DNA from: Membranipora membranacea
Lineage: Eukaryota > Bryozoa > Gymnolaemata > Cheilostomatida > Membraniporidae
Direction: 5' to 3'
DNA length: 64,000 bases
NCBI GenBank assembly: GCA_914767715.1
Contig: OU612065.1
Span: 18,042,001-18,106,000, forward strand
The notes under the pieces were generated by a model. The model worked only from the letters and a program-made list of their open reading frames with translations, made no database searches and was not told the DNA's origin. Made by a program: the position numbers and the translations under genes. How positions within the stretch are numbered: position 1 is the stretch's first letter; each line of letters opens with the position of its first letter. Shown one piece after another: positions 17,001-27,754 of this stretch.

Positions 17001-18993
17001 AACCCAAACTAAACTCATTGTTTTTGCACCTGCGCAAGTTAATACTACGCAGGATTGATACTTAGCCTTACGACATCTCCTTTTTGGTAATGATAGCCTA
17101 GTTTATCAGTGATCTACATGCCCAGTCAGATCACGTCAGAAAGTCAGTATGACGAGAAACGGTCTACTGTCTACAGGCTAAGACTAGGTGACAGATGGTC
17201 CAAACATTGAGAAAGACATTTATTGCCTTATCAGGTATACACAACAAAGAAAATGTCGAGTAACCAGGCTCACACCTGTGCACTATTTTTGGGCACCTTA
17301 CAAGATTATATTGCATATTTCCTTACCTTTACACAAGACATGAAACCAGACTGTGCAGCATAGTGGAGTGCGGTGTTTCCAAGCTGCAAAAGATAATACA
17401 AATATTGTCCATATCATAATAAGAGACCTAGTAACCATTAGAAGTGCATTGAGAGTATACATGACAGGCAGCAAGGGGTATTCAATAAAAAAATTAATGA
17501 TCACCTAATTTCATTTGGGATATAAAGGTTATATAGGGATCAAACGAAAATTACTATATAATGAGATACAACTTAATAAGAAGCCAATAACAAGATCAGA
17601 GTCCTATTGTATTTTATCTACTATCTTCAGTAATCATCAAATTGTGCTACCGATAGAATCAAAGCTAAATTTAGGAAATACAAGTGCTTTCAACCAACAT
17701 TTGAGTACCATTTTGTGAATGTGGACTATTATTACAGCCGACCATAAACATAAATAAATAGAATGTATATGTTCAAGAGTGCGAGATGCTTTTACACAAC
17801 ATAAACAAGTTTTCCAAGTTCAATTCTATCAAATGGAAATGACCAAATTGAAACATGTTCATTTGTTATGGCTCAAATGTCGTATTTGAGTGGAGGTGAC
17901 ATTGTTTTGATCGAATCTTATCACAAATTTTGTATTTAAATGTCTGCAATTTAATCCTTTGTTTGAGTTTAGAGCTTATCAGTGGAAAATAATATGACTC
18001 CTAATGAACTGATTCATTGTTTACGGTAAAAGTTTAATCCATCTAAAGTCAAGTGCTTTGTAAATAGAATTTTTTCATTTTGTTGATCAATGTTAATGAC
18101 ACAGGTTTTCTGATTCAAAAATCTCATTCAGGCCTGCTAATTTAACAAGCAAATCTCACCTACAACATGGAAAACTTTCTTGGCAGCTTTAGATCAAGGA
18201 GGTCTAAAGTTTCATTGCTGAGTGGGTCCAGTGATGCAATGACAAACCTGGGCACAACTAAATATCCAAGAAAATAATATGTTGAGATATATGTATATAT
18301 GCTCAGCTCATAGACCCACTTTACCTTGTCTTGGGAAGCAATGTCCAGTTTTTCGTGACTGCCGTCTCCTATCCGTGATCCTCTCCACTCGACGAGCATG
18401 TTCACACATTCCTCACGTGAGGCCAGCTCTGTGTCCGTGTGACCTTGTCTCAGCTGACAGGCACAGTGTAGTGATGATTCATTCCTGCCATTCTTCTTAT
18501 TTGGATTACCTCCGTAGTCAAAAAGGAAGGACCTGAAATAGTAAAATCAGCCCTTTGTTTTGGGAGAAGTTTATATGATTCCGTCTGTCAAATTAAAGTG
18601 TGCAAAGTGTCAAATTGGGTTTGCTATGCTCTCTTGTAGCCAGACTTCCTCATATTCAAAAGTCCATGAATCAATAGCTGTCCATAAAATCATGTATGGT
18701 CATAAAAGAGAAAACATAATCGGAAACTTCCTCGGATTGATAAAGAAATATCGCTTTTTCGTTCTCTTTATCTTTTATTACTCGGGAATGATGATGCGTA
18801 TTTACCTCAATGCTCTTTTCATTCCATGCCTTGCAGCTAAATGTAAGGGAGTATCATGATTATGTCTGTCACCGTAGGATATGTTGGCGTCAAACTTTCT
18901 TTGTAGATCTTTGTTTGTGTCAAACAGTGACAGAGCTGATGACTCATCTCCTCTTTTTAATTTTTTCTTCAACTTTGTCGTAGAGTTGCCCAT
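3360..18993 (-). CDS. ANKIB1: ANKIB1: ankyrin repeat and IBR domain RBR-type E3 ubiquitin ligase
   Basis: RBR ubiquitin ligase of the Ariadne-like group, which takes ubiquitin from an E2 onto a RING2 cysteine before passing it to substrate. Twenty exons, in transcription order: 18993-18806, 18532-18325, 17383-17327, 16225-16100, 14950-14737, 12558-12389, 11675-11587, 11258-11114, 10235-9975, 9211-9065, 8648-8427, 7601-7344, 6994-6830, 6470-6356, 5948-5820, 5469-5352, 4948-4836, 4504-4301, 3929-3768, 3451-3360. The total is 3183 nt, or 1060 residues (the human protein is about 1090). The N-terminus [13 protein letters not shown] is the family start and a possible myristoylation site. Ankyrin repeats follow ([10 protein letters not shown] near 48, [10 protein letters not shown] near 136). 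RING1 is C322/C325...C372, the IBR about 400-475, and RING2 about 515-544, with catalytic Cys528 in GCNHM. A UIM lies near 912-927 ([12 protein letters not shown]). An unusual Cys cluster lies at 791-819. The frame is intact throughout. Confidence 0.95.
6321..6350. repeat. 15-bp tandem duplication next to ANKIB1 exon 14 donor
   Basis: ACCAGTGATGTCACA-type unit repeated twice. It ends a few bases beyond the donor of the exon at 6470-6356, on the intron side. TGATGTCA is one base from a CRE palindrome. Confidence 0.8.
7791..8012 (+). repeat. Dispersed repeat copy 1, flanked by TA microsatellite
   Basis: About 222 bp, nearly identical to 9608-9845 in the same orientation. It begins TAGATTCAAATCTG and ends CTGATAGCCA. 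It sits in an ANKIB1 intron between exons 8648-8427 and 7601-7344. The left flank is TATGTATATA and the right flank a long (TA)n. There is no coding capacity and no terminal inverted repeat that I can see. The class (SINE-like, MITE or Helitron-like) is undetermined. Confidence 0.85.
8012..8054. repeat. (TA)n microsatellite
   Basis: About 43 bp of uninterrupted TA dinucleotides directly at the right edge of dispersed repeat copy 1. Confidence 0.95.
9608..9845 (+). repeat. Dispersed repeat copy 2, flanked by TA microsatellite
   Basis: Second copy of the repeat at 7791-8012, about 238 bp, with small insertions (for example a short CTCTTAAAT duplication and an extra AATAGT). It is again bounded by TA runs on both sides. 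It lies in the ANKIB1 intron between exons 10235-9975 and 9211-9065, about 1.6 kb from copy 1. Confidence 0.85.
10954..10987. repeat. Mini-hairpin with 5-bp flanking direct repeat
   Basis: CCAATGAAC, spacer GAGGGA, GTTCATTGG (10959-10982) form a perfect 9-bp stem. TATAA lies immediately on both sides (10954-10958 and 10983-10987). It is intronic in ANKIB1 and shares its stem and GAGGGAGTTCATTG string with the hairpin at 55331-55372. Confidence 0.6.
12659..12699. repeat. Mini-hairpin with imperfect 7-bp flanking direct repeat
   Basis: CAGGGAGAAT, loop GGAATGA, ATTCTCCCTG (12666-12692) form a perfect 10-bp stem. It is flanked by ATGGACG and ATGGAAG, which agree at 6 of 7 positions. It is intronic in ANKIB1. 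Confidence 0.5.
13784..13810. repeat. Hairpin, 11-bp perfect arms
   Basis: CACTAGAATCA, loop GGGCT, TGATTCTAGTG. It is in the ANKIB1 intron between exons 14950-14737 and 12558-12389. I see no flanking direct repeat. Confidence 0.7.
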
Positions 18994-21278
18994 GATGTCT
19001 ATGATGACGCTGGCTGACAGACGAGTCCTGGTAAAGTTTAGATTCTTGAGAGAGATTTTATAACTTCATTACAGCTGAAAATAAAATGATCAGATTCATG
19101 TAACAATACTACTATCACGCTACAGGCAGAAGATGTCGTGTGTTTACGGATTGTTATTGAACACACACTGACTCAAACCCTCCCTGCTCAAACTACCAAT
19201 ATTCATGGGAAACTTCTGGTCCTAATTTTATAATACATACATTTTTCCATTCCTCAAAAAACCTCTCTATAGCAGGCAAGAAAAAATAGCCGAGCTGTCG
19301 AACTGATTAGACACACAATAGTGGAGATGACCTGACTGTCACATACGCATACTAGCTTACTACGCCCCGTGCAATCTACCATAGTCCACTCCTCCCTATC
19401 TAAGAAGCAAACTTGTCCCTGTGAGAGGCATCAGAGTGATGGTGATGTGACAAATACTCAGCATCATAAATGCTGGAGACATGTCCACTAAATAGAGGCG
19501 ACCAGGTCGGAACCTTCATCAGCGACTAGTTTGACAACAGCAAACAATCAACCGAACATATATTTTGTTGTGAGATGAGAATCACTCATCTAAAGCTTAA
19601 CCTAGGCCCTGAACTGGCCCCACCAGGAGTCATGTCCAGTATCAACTACCAAGTTATTGGCAGTGAATGTGGGACATGGTTCTACTGACAGTTGAATAGG
19701 TCTATCTGTATTCTGTAACTAGTTATATAATACCAACCATTGGAGATAGCTCCAAATAGCCAATGTGTTGGCCCACTCAGATCCAACACATATTCATTGG
19801 TTGGTGAGCTGCTACTTCTAGTATAAGCTTAGCTACTCAAGTTATCTTTAAATAATTAATAAAATAATGCAGTGGGTTAGTAGTAGGTAGTAGTCAGTAG
19901 TTAGTAGAATAATTTCATTTGATTTGGACTAAATGGTAAGTAATTGCAATTGGTCTTTTCACTTTGAACTTTCAGTCTCTTCTCTAACTATTACTAAGTC
20001 TCATCTATTTCTGATCCTCCCTCCATATATTTCAATTTTCCACTCACCAACTTGAATACAGTTTCTCCACACACTAAAAAAGTTCATCCCGTGTGTAGAT
20101 CTGTCAATCACCTTCTTAGAGATGGTTATCTCTATATTGAAAGCATATACATTTCTTTGTTATTATTTTTCAACATGATGAAAAGCATTTTAATTCCACT
20201 ACTAAAAATATAAACAAAGAGAAAGGTCATAGGTTAAACTCTGTTTCCGATTCTATGTCAGGGTCAAACTTATTGAAGGAGATCCTCACTACAAATATTG
20301 AAGAAGGTAAATGACCGACCCTCTATTGGCTCTTCAACTATTCCCTGGTACCAAGGTTTCAATCATTACATGCAAAAACTTTTTTGAAAGAACCTGGTTA
20401 ATGGAAGATTATAAAGAATCTCATAAAATTATACAATTATCATTGTTACACAAAAAAATACTCCTTCCCTTGCAAAGAACACTATCATTCCTTGCTCCTA
20501 GCAACATCATATAAAGTGTAAACTTGTTACATATTTATGACAGGAGAGATAGATTACACAAACATTGTTGTTAGATTACCAGACCAGCTTTCAGTTTCAT
20601 CTTCTTCTTCAGTCAGTCTGCAGTTTGTTTAGTCAATCAATAGTTAGGCCTACAAACAACCTCAAACTAAACTCAACTGACTGAAAAAGAAGATGAAAAC
20701 TGGTCTGGCAATAATGACAATTCAAACCTTCCATCATTCATAGGAAATTGCAGTTTGTTTAGTCAATAGTTAGGCCTACAAACAACCTCAATTTCCTATG
20801 AATGATGGACATCACTTGATGGAAGGTTTGAATTGTCATTGTTTTTGGCATTTATTATATAGGGAGAAGAGAGTCTTCCTCATATGATGTATGCTTCTCT
20901 CAAGTCCACAGCAACAAGACAAGAGTAGCTGATCTTGAATTTGATTGTACTCCATGTGGTGCTAATATTAAACATTTTTCCTTAGCTAGAATGTTTAAAT
21001 TTGCAAAATTATCCATGAAAGAAGTCACTTACCTGCAGAATGTAGTCAGCTCTTGTTTTTATTCCTCTAGGACAGGAAAATCCTGAATACACCTGTATCT
21101 GCTCCCTATTGATTATTATGCACCCTTGGCATCACTTACTACTTTTCGAAAGATGCAGTTTCAATCATGTCGTGGAGCTTTGGCTAAGTATAAGACTACA
21201 TTTCAGTACAATAAGTGTTTAGATTTCTATTGCAAGGTCTTATCAATGTATTTTTATCTCATTTTTTTTAGTGTCACT
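18994..21278. other. Divergent intergenic region ANKIB1/NT5C3
   Basis: About 2.3 kb between two start codons pointing away from each other. It must contain both promoters and 5' UTRs, but I see no convincing TATA box or CpG-rich core. Its main visible structure is the double hairpin at 20579-20840. No coding similarity was recognised. Confidence 0.55.
20579..20840. repeat. Two adjacent hairpins with different stems and a shared loop
   Basis: Hairpin A has imperfect arms 20579-20616 and 20677-20708 (CCAGACCAG...CTGGTCTGG ends). Hairpin B has arms about 20713-20749 and 20790-20840, interrupted by about 9 extra bases on the right. Loop A (20620-20665) and loop B (20750-20791) carry nearly the same sequence, GCAGTTTGTTTAGTCAAT through CAACCTCAA. 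They differ by a 4-bp ATCA, while the stems are unrelated. It lies between ANKIB1 and NT5C3. Confidence 0.85.
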
Positions 21279-24200
21279 ATGCCAGCAGTCATGTCGTTAC
21301 TATCATCTCGTCCATTCCGTATGGCAATGTTAGTCGGAGCTGGATTAGCAGTTGGTGGGATTGCATATGGTATATATCGTCATCGGAGAGCTCGATCTGT
21401 CATACAAGATATCACTGACTCTGATCATCAATCTGATGTTAAATGGAAACTTAAAAACCAACTAAAAACTCTGGTATAGAATATTCTTAGATAGACTAAT
21501 GTTATGTCAGTGATAGTGAGTAACTCCCCCATCAAATGATGACTGGCTCAATCTAACCGTACCTATCTTAAACCCAAGCTAGTCACAACCGAATCATCAA
21601 CAACCATCAAAACTAGGCAGGTCTCAGAGCCCAATCCTTGTGTTTGGATTTACCTTGTTCCCTTCCACGATGCATGACACTAGCGGAAACATAAAGTGAA
21701 ATTTGTCTTTTTTCTTTGTATGGCTTTGAACTTAGTTATTGGCTCTTGATCCATGTTTGTTTAATTATGTAGCTTAGACAAGGGAATGTACACTGTAAAG
21801 ATATGGACTATGTGGAGGAAATCATAGACAGTCTTATTGTTGGTGGAGGTGACCAGCTTCAAGTAAGTATCCTCATGTCTTTCAATAAGTTTATGCCATT
21901 GAATTCCATATCTGGAAAAGCGTCATTAACTTTCTTTGCCAAACAATGGGTTTGCAAAAACAGCCAGTCCCTAGTAGCATTCTAGGAAAGCCCAAACCGA
22001 CGACATTGAAGGCATTTTATTTCTGAGTGCTGTTTTGTGAACAAGTCAATTTCCCAAGCTATATTATTCATGCTAATAGGGACAGCCAATCAATTTAACG
22101 TCAGATGAGTCCCTGTGTTGAGCGTTCTTACTGTATGATGTTATGATGCTATTTCCGTTCCATGAGAAGAATTTAATTCAGTGGTTTATGTGCTTCATTA
22201 GTTTTTACTGCACCACAGACAGCAGGTCACTGACAGTTGCAGCCTTGTGTGTGTGTGGTTTGTGTGTGTGTGGTTTGTGTTTGTTGTGGTGAAGATGTGA
22301 AGCTGCGCATGAACCAAGTTATCGCGGCTGCGCAGCTTCTAAAAGTTTAATATTCTGACCAATGAGAGAGAAGTGACTCATCTGAGCAACGCATTTGGCG
22401 GGTACAGAAGCTGCGCAGCCGCGATAACTTGGTTCATGCGCAGCTTCCCATCTTCACAACAACAAACACAAACCACACAAACACAAACCACACACACACA
22501 AGGCTGCAACTGTCAGTGACCTGCTGTCTGTGATTGCACAATGAGATGAGATGCAAATATCTTATCGCCTTATGGCCTTCCGATATATGTGTGACAGCTT
22601 TTAATATAAATGACAACCTCCCCTCTTTCCTACTGTCAAATTTTCTCCAATTATAATATTCTTGCGCAAACCTTTTCCAATGTGCAATGATTAGTTTGAC
22701 CTATGGACTGTAACAGCACTTTTGTCTGTCGGAACATGGAATTTATAGCAAAGGGAGAGCTGAAAAACCTACTGAATTTTCTTCCCAGGGAAAACCACTA
22801 TATTTGAGGGTTGTCCTCTCATTGATCAAAAAGTGCAATGAGAAAATAACTCCCTGTTAATTGCATGAGTTATTCTATTGATTCATGTTGTAGGTGATTG
22901 CAGATTTTGACAGGACTATGACTCCAATGAAGCACAATGGAAAGGAGGTTCCATCATGTCATTGTAAGAAAAGTGTCATAATGATAATACGAAACCTTGA
23001 TGTGAACTCCTGGCTGTTAAATGTGTTTTTTATGTCATCTGCAGCTATCTCACAATCAAGCTTCCTTGGCCCACATGTACTGTAAATCAAATATAGTTGA
23101 GAAAAAAGATTGATGAATGGTGATATCAACTGACAAAATTGAAATAGGTCAGCCGACGGCACAGAATTCCTAAAAGATCCACTAAAATCAAAAAGTTTCT
23201 GTTGTATGCATTACTCTAATCGAAAATGTTCAACTTTTATTGTTTCCTATTGGCTCAATTTGCCATCCAAATGGCTATAAGATCAAACAAATAAAACTGC
23301 ACCTTAATAACATAACTCTTTTACTGTAGGCGTTATGGAAAGTTGTCCTGAACTTGATGATGAATGCAAAACCAAATTAGCTCAATTGAAAGATTATTAC
23401 TTGGCTATTGAGGTCGACCCTTCCATGTCTAAAGAGGAAAAGCTTCCGTTCATGGAGGAGTGGTGGGAGAAAGCACATTCCATCACTATGAGTGGTAACC
23501 TTACTAGGAATGGAATTCACAATGCAGTCGGTAAATCTAATCTATACCTCAGGTACGACAGTGTTTCGATATTTTGTTTTGCCAGTTTTATGCATGGCTC
23601 TATCTACTAACAAGCAGAATCTTTACACAAGCTCCTTTTTTTTGGGTTGAGTTGCTAACAAAACATATACAGATATATATATATATATATATATATACAT
23701 ATGAGCTGTCTGAGTTGGTGGTGGTGCAAGGTCTAACCTGATTTTAGCTATGCTTGTAGGCAGATGGTCGTATTGTTATCAACCAGCTGATTAGCAGACC
23801 AGTTGGTGCTGTTACCATGCAGGTTTTCATATGCCATATTCCAACACAACTTTGCTTACCACAATCTACAATTTTGAAGCTACAAGATAAATGAATGACC
23901 TTTACCGGTTCATTTTATAGCGGCAATACCTAGCTCCAACTAGTTTCTCAATCAATCATATTGAATTAATGCTTTCTTACAGGGAAGGATACACTCCGAT
24001 ATTAGAATTACTGCAGTCTCAAGCTATTCCACTTCTAGTATTTTCTGCTGGAGTTGGTGATATTATAGAGCAGTGCTTTGTACAGAGATACAAGCTATAC
24101 AATAACATTCACATTATAGCTAACTGGATGAGTTTTAGTCATGAGGTAATGATTGATGGAATCAATAATGATAATAATAATAATTCACTGTGTCAGCCAT

Positions 24201-25298
24201 TGAACTCATCATGCCCGCTAGAGTATGTAGATATTATAAAGAGTATCCCAGAATCCTTGATGACATCTTTGTTAAATTTCGCCAGTCTTTGTTGAATGAA
24301 ACATATCTGTTGAGTCCTATCAACTCTAACTCAATCTCCAACTCCTTGGTCATATCTGTTGAGTCCTATTTAACAACTTTATTGAGTTGTTATTATGTCA
24401 GGGCATGATGGAGAGCCCCTTTTTGAACTTACATCCATCAGCAAGAACAATTTAACAGTATATTTCCCATACTAAAAACTATGCTGAGACGAGATTCTTC
24501 TATCTAAACATATATAGCATAAAAAAGTTGTTAGTTACGATTATGATTATCCTTTTTAGGGAGTATTGATAGGCTGGAAAGGAGAGAACATTCATATATA
24601 CAATAAAAATAGTCATGCACTTCAGAATGCCGAATATTTTGATACTATAAAGCACAGGCAGAACGTCATACTACTCGGTGACTCGCTGGGAGACCTGGAT
24701 ATTGCCGAGGGTTTAAATGCACCAGAGAATTTGCTCACAATAGGATATCTAAATCACCATGTGAGTTTGTCTGTCACTCAGAAAAATCTAACTTGAAGAT
24801 TATATCAACTGTCATTGTAGGTTCTGTGGTATCTTGTTGTCCAAAATGAAACCTCGACTGATAAAAATCCATAAAATGTGTAGTAATATTGGTGGCAATG
24901 AATGCACAGGGATATGTTTACCAATGGTGAAGTATTGTCTAGCCAATAGTACCTACCAGTACCTGCATTCACTGTAACCTGTAATCATGTGTAAAAAATA
25001 CTGTGGTAGGTGACAGAAAACTCATAAGTGATGTTTAGTGTCATTTCAACGATAAAAAGAGATAGTGTTAGACTCAACAGTTTCATCACTGTATGAAACA
25101 CGACATTATGTGTCGATATGCCACTACATACTACGGCAATTTATTACGATAAATATATACAATATAATACATGATGGATTACTTTAGATTGAGGCTAGTC
25201 TGCCTGAATATAAGAAGAGATATGATATAGTTCTCGTCGAAGAAGACAGTGTGGAATTATTGGGAGCGTTACTAGATAATATCACCAGAGAGGTATGA
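21279..25298 (+). CDS. NT5C3A: Cytosolic 5'-nucleotidase III (pyrimidine 5'-nucleotidase)
   Basis: HAD-superfamily nucleotidase that dephosphorylates pyrimidine monophosphates (CMP, UMP) and in some paralogues 7-methyl-GMP. Seven exons: 21279-21473, 21773-21862, 22894-22963, 23330-23552, 23983-24145, 24560-24760, 25188-25298. They give 350 residues, against about 336 for the human form. HAD motif I is DFDRTMT (residues 99-105, nucleophile D99, acid D101). SAGVGD (214-219) carries the second motif, and GDSLGD (287-292) the metal-binding acids. An N-terminal hydrophobic segment, about 19-37, could anchor it to membrane, as in the long NT5C3A isoform. Start choice: a TTTTTTTAG acceptor at 21262-21270 lies 8 nt before this ATG, so in-frame ATGs at 21126 and 21246 are probably intronic. 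The A versus B paralogue is not resolved. It is convergent with RBM24. Confidence 0.92.
22214..22532. repeat. Long inverted repeat, 127-bp arms with 65-bp loop
   Basis: Arms 22214-22340 and 22406-22532 are near-perfect reverse complements with only a few mismatches in the GT-rich part. The outer end is CACAGACAGCAGG and the inner end GCTGCGCAGCTTCT. TGCAC precedes the left arm directly, and TGCAC follows the right arm after two bases, a possible duplication. It lies in an intron of NT5C3 (after exon 21773-21862). It may be a foldback/MITE-like insertion; no transposase is present. Confidence 0.85.
23673..23697. repeat. (TA)n microsatellite
   Basis: About 25 bp of TA dinucleotides in the NT5C3 intron following exon 23330-23552. 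Confidence 0.9.
24302..24369 (+). repeat. Direct repeat pair, 19 bp
   Basis: CATATCTGTTGAGTCCTAT occurs at 24302-24320 and again at 24351-24369, in the NT5C3 intron after exon 23983-24145. Confidence 0.85.
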
Positions 25299-26044
25299 AG
25301 GATCAGCCGCAACACCGAGTGACATACTTCACCATGCAAGTATTGAGATAAAATGTGCACCGCGAAGCTTCAACCAAACTTGCTGCCTTACTTTTTGTGT
25401 GATCCTGTAGAGCTTTATGTAAGAGCAAATACTGTTGATTAAATAGCAAATTAATCTAATGTGGGGTCAGACTTTCCTCTTAAAACATTCATCAATTTAA
25501 ACTTGACACTAGCTAGAACTGCTGTATAATTTATCTGTTGTCTTGTATTTCTTTATTTAACTAATATTTATATGTGATACACCATTGGAAAGCCAGATCT
25601 GTGCGGGGACCTTTACAAACAAAACTCACTGTATGATTCAATAATTTCTGCTCAGTGAAACATCAGCTCAATATGCCAATTTCACTTATTTGGACTTGAC
25701 TGTTCCAAATAATAATGTATGCTGTAAGTTTCCTCATTTGATGTCCTGGGATCAGGGATCTGGGATTACCCCAAATGTTGAGGGTTGTCTTCTCATGAGA
25801 TTGAGGGGATAACCCCACGGGCCGTTTAAGTGAGCTTGTGCTTTCTGTAAACACATTTTGGATCCTGATTTTCTGTCAGCCAAATGGCTTTGGTTATCAA
25901 ACTCATCCAACATATTTCATTTGAGAACTTTTTTGTACGTGAAAGCTGTACTTTTCTTTTCGTTATTTGTTTCTAAGGATTTTGTATATGTAGCTTTCCT
26001 ACTCTTCTGTTTGTAGCTTTTTCTGGATACTCACTAGTTATACA

Positions 26045-26050
26045 AATAAA
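26045..26050 (+). terminator. Candidate polyadenylation signal for NT5C3
   Basis: First exact plus-strand AATAAA after the NT5C3 stop, implying a 3' UTR of about 770 nt. An ATTAAA at 25439-25444 is an alternative. Confidence 0.4.
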
Positions 26051-26870
26051 TATGAAATCAAGGCTGAAATTATGTCTGTGCAATGGGTTCACATCAAGGT
26101 AGTTTTGTTTGATCACTTGTGCTTGCTGTGGGCTCTTTCCATTAGAAAGTGCGGGGGACGAACCCGCTTTAACGATTCTCTAAACACCCTCGCTCATTTG
26201 TGTTTTCCATTTTGACATATTTGTTTCCAAATCATTTACTCAGAGTCAGAAGATGTATTATTTTTGTCCAGTTCTTGTTCATCTTTGTCAATAACACTCA
26301 GAGAACAATTTTGTCAGATTTGGACAAGGGTGTAGAACATGCAGCATATTTGGTTGCAACATTATGTGAGGCTAAAAAATAACAATTTGTTTATGCAATG
26401 CAAGATTTATAAGTTTAAACACTGTGAGTGATTAAGGACCTGTGTGTGAGTCCAAATGCAGCAAAGATTCGAAGCTATTGAGAAGGTTAAAGCCCGCAGT
26501 TGAGTTTCTGAATCCAATTTATTGAGTATATGAAATATTCATATAGATTGTTTTAGATATGCTGTAAGACTACTTGGTGGTTCAAGAACACATCGGTTAA
26601 GTTGAATTTTGCTGAGCCGGCCCAATTGAAACATGTTTAAAGTTTGCTCAAAATATCTAAACTGATCATATTGAAGTAGGTATTGCTAGACAAGAGTGTT
26701 TACCGCAATTAAATTAACAGGAGAAAATGTTTGCACAGGACTTTGTCATGCTAAATTAAAAATTCACAAGCAAGTCTACATAATTGATTGGATTGGACCA
26801 GCTCAGGTTTTTAAGTTTCAGTTGCTTGCCTTGTCAGTAGGTAATCTCATGCTCATAAGATTGCTTTCTG

Positions 26871-26876
26871 TTTATT
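26871..26876 (-). terminator. Candidate polyadenylation signal for RBM24
   Basis: TTTATT on the plus strand reads AATAAA on the minus strand, about 880 nt after the RBM24 stop. A long AT-rich 3' UTR is usual for this family. The placement is tentative. Confidence 0.4.
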
Positions 26877-27754
26877 TTAATCTACTCGTGTTTCAGACAT
26901 AACAATTGATTAAAAATATAAAAGAGATGAATGATGCATGATAATAAGAAGTATAGAATAAATAAGAATCAATAAAATTAAGCATGGTGATCTGTTAACT
27001 GTATTTGTAACGTGATGTTTGTCAATATACACTACATGAACTTTGGAAAGAGATATTTTGCTTTAGTTTTAAAAATTTGATCGATATGTAATGATATAAT
27101 ATTCTGGAGGTAATATAATATGATAATATACAACAATAGAGAAAATGCTTTGGTCGACAGATGTAACATAAAAAGTAAAATGATTGCCATTTTATATTAA
27201 AATGAAACGATTTTTATAGGATTATCAAGTCTTATTATAAGACATTCAAATTGGAAAAAATACTAATTGAGCCTTGACACCTTGCAATTTGCTACCATTG
27301 AACAATTAACCTGGTAATTTTGAAAACAAAGGCTCATAATAAATACTATTTGCCTCAAGAAATAGTTTTATAACAACTCAGTGGTATACTTTACAATAAA
27401 GTAATCTTCGATTCCGAGAAAAAAATTATTAGGAAATTGTTCACAAGCTATTCAGTATATAATATATACAAGGTCGAACAAAGGTTGCACATTGATCTAG
27501 ATGCCTTGGAGGGGCGTCTTACTGCATATTGCTTCGGAGAGTTTGAAAACTCTGCTTATTATTTGTGTACAGAAAAATATATAATTGAATAAATAGCACA
27601 CAAAATTCAATATAATATTACAACGTAATGCTTTGTCTTTTGGTTGAATCCAGGACGAAAAAGATTGCCGAGATTCTGAATCTAAAGTAGTAGGGCTCAA
27701 CACTATAGAATCTGTTATTAGAGGCAGTTTTGTCTTAGCCACTGCTGCCGTTGT

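Larger units (their letters stand above)
25299..27754. other. Convergent intergenic region NT5C3/RBM24 (3' UTRs)
   Basis: About 2.5 kb, very AT-rich, between facing stop codons. It probably consists mostly of the two 3' UTRs, with candidate poly(A) signals at 26045 (plus) and 26871 (minus). No further gene was seen. Confidence 0.5.

Noticed and set aside
18560-18859. 99-codon plus-strand ORF near 18.6-18.9 kb
   Set aside because: It overlaps antisense to the first ANKIB1 exon and intron; its sequence has no independent support.
21126-21278. Upstream in-frame Met codons for NT5C3 at 21126 and 21246
   Set aside because: A strong polypyrimidine-AG acceptor lies between them and the ATG at 21279, and the extra residues do not resemble the family N-terminus.
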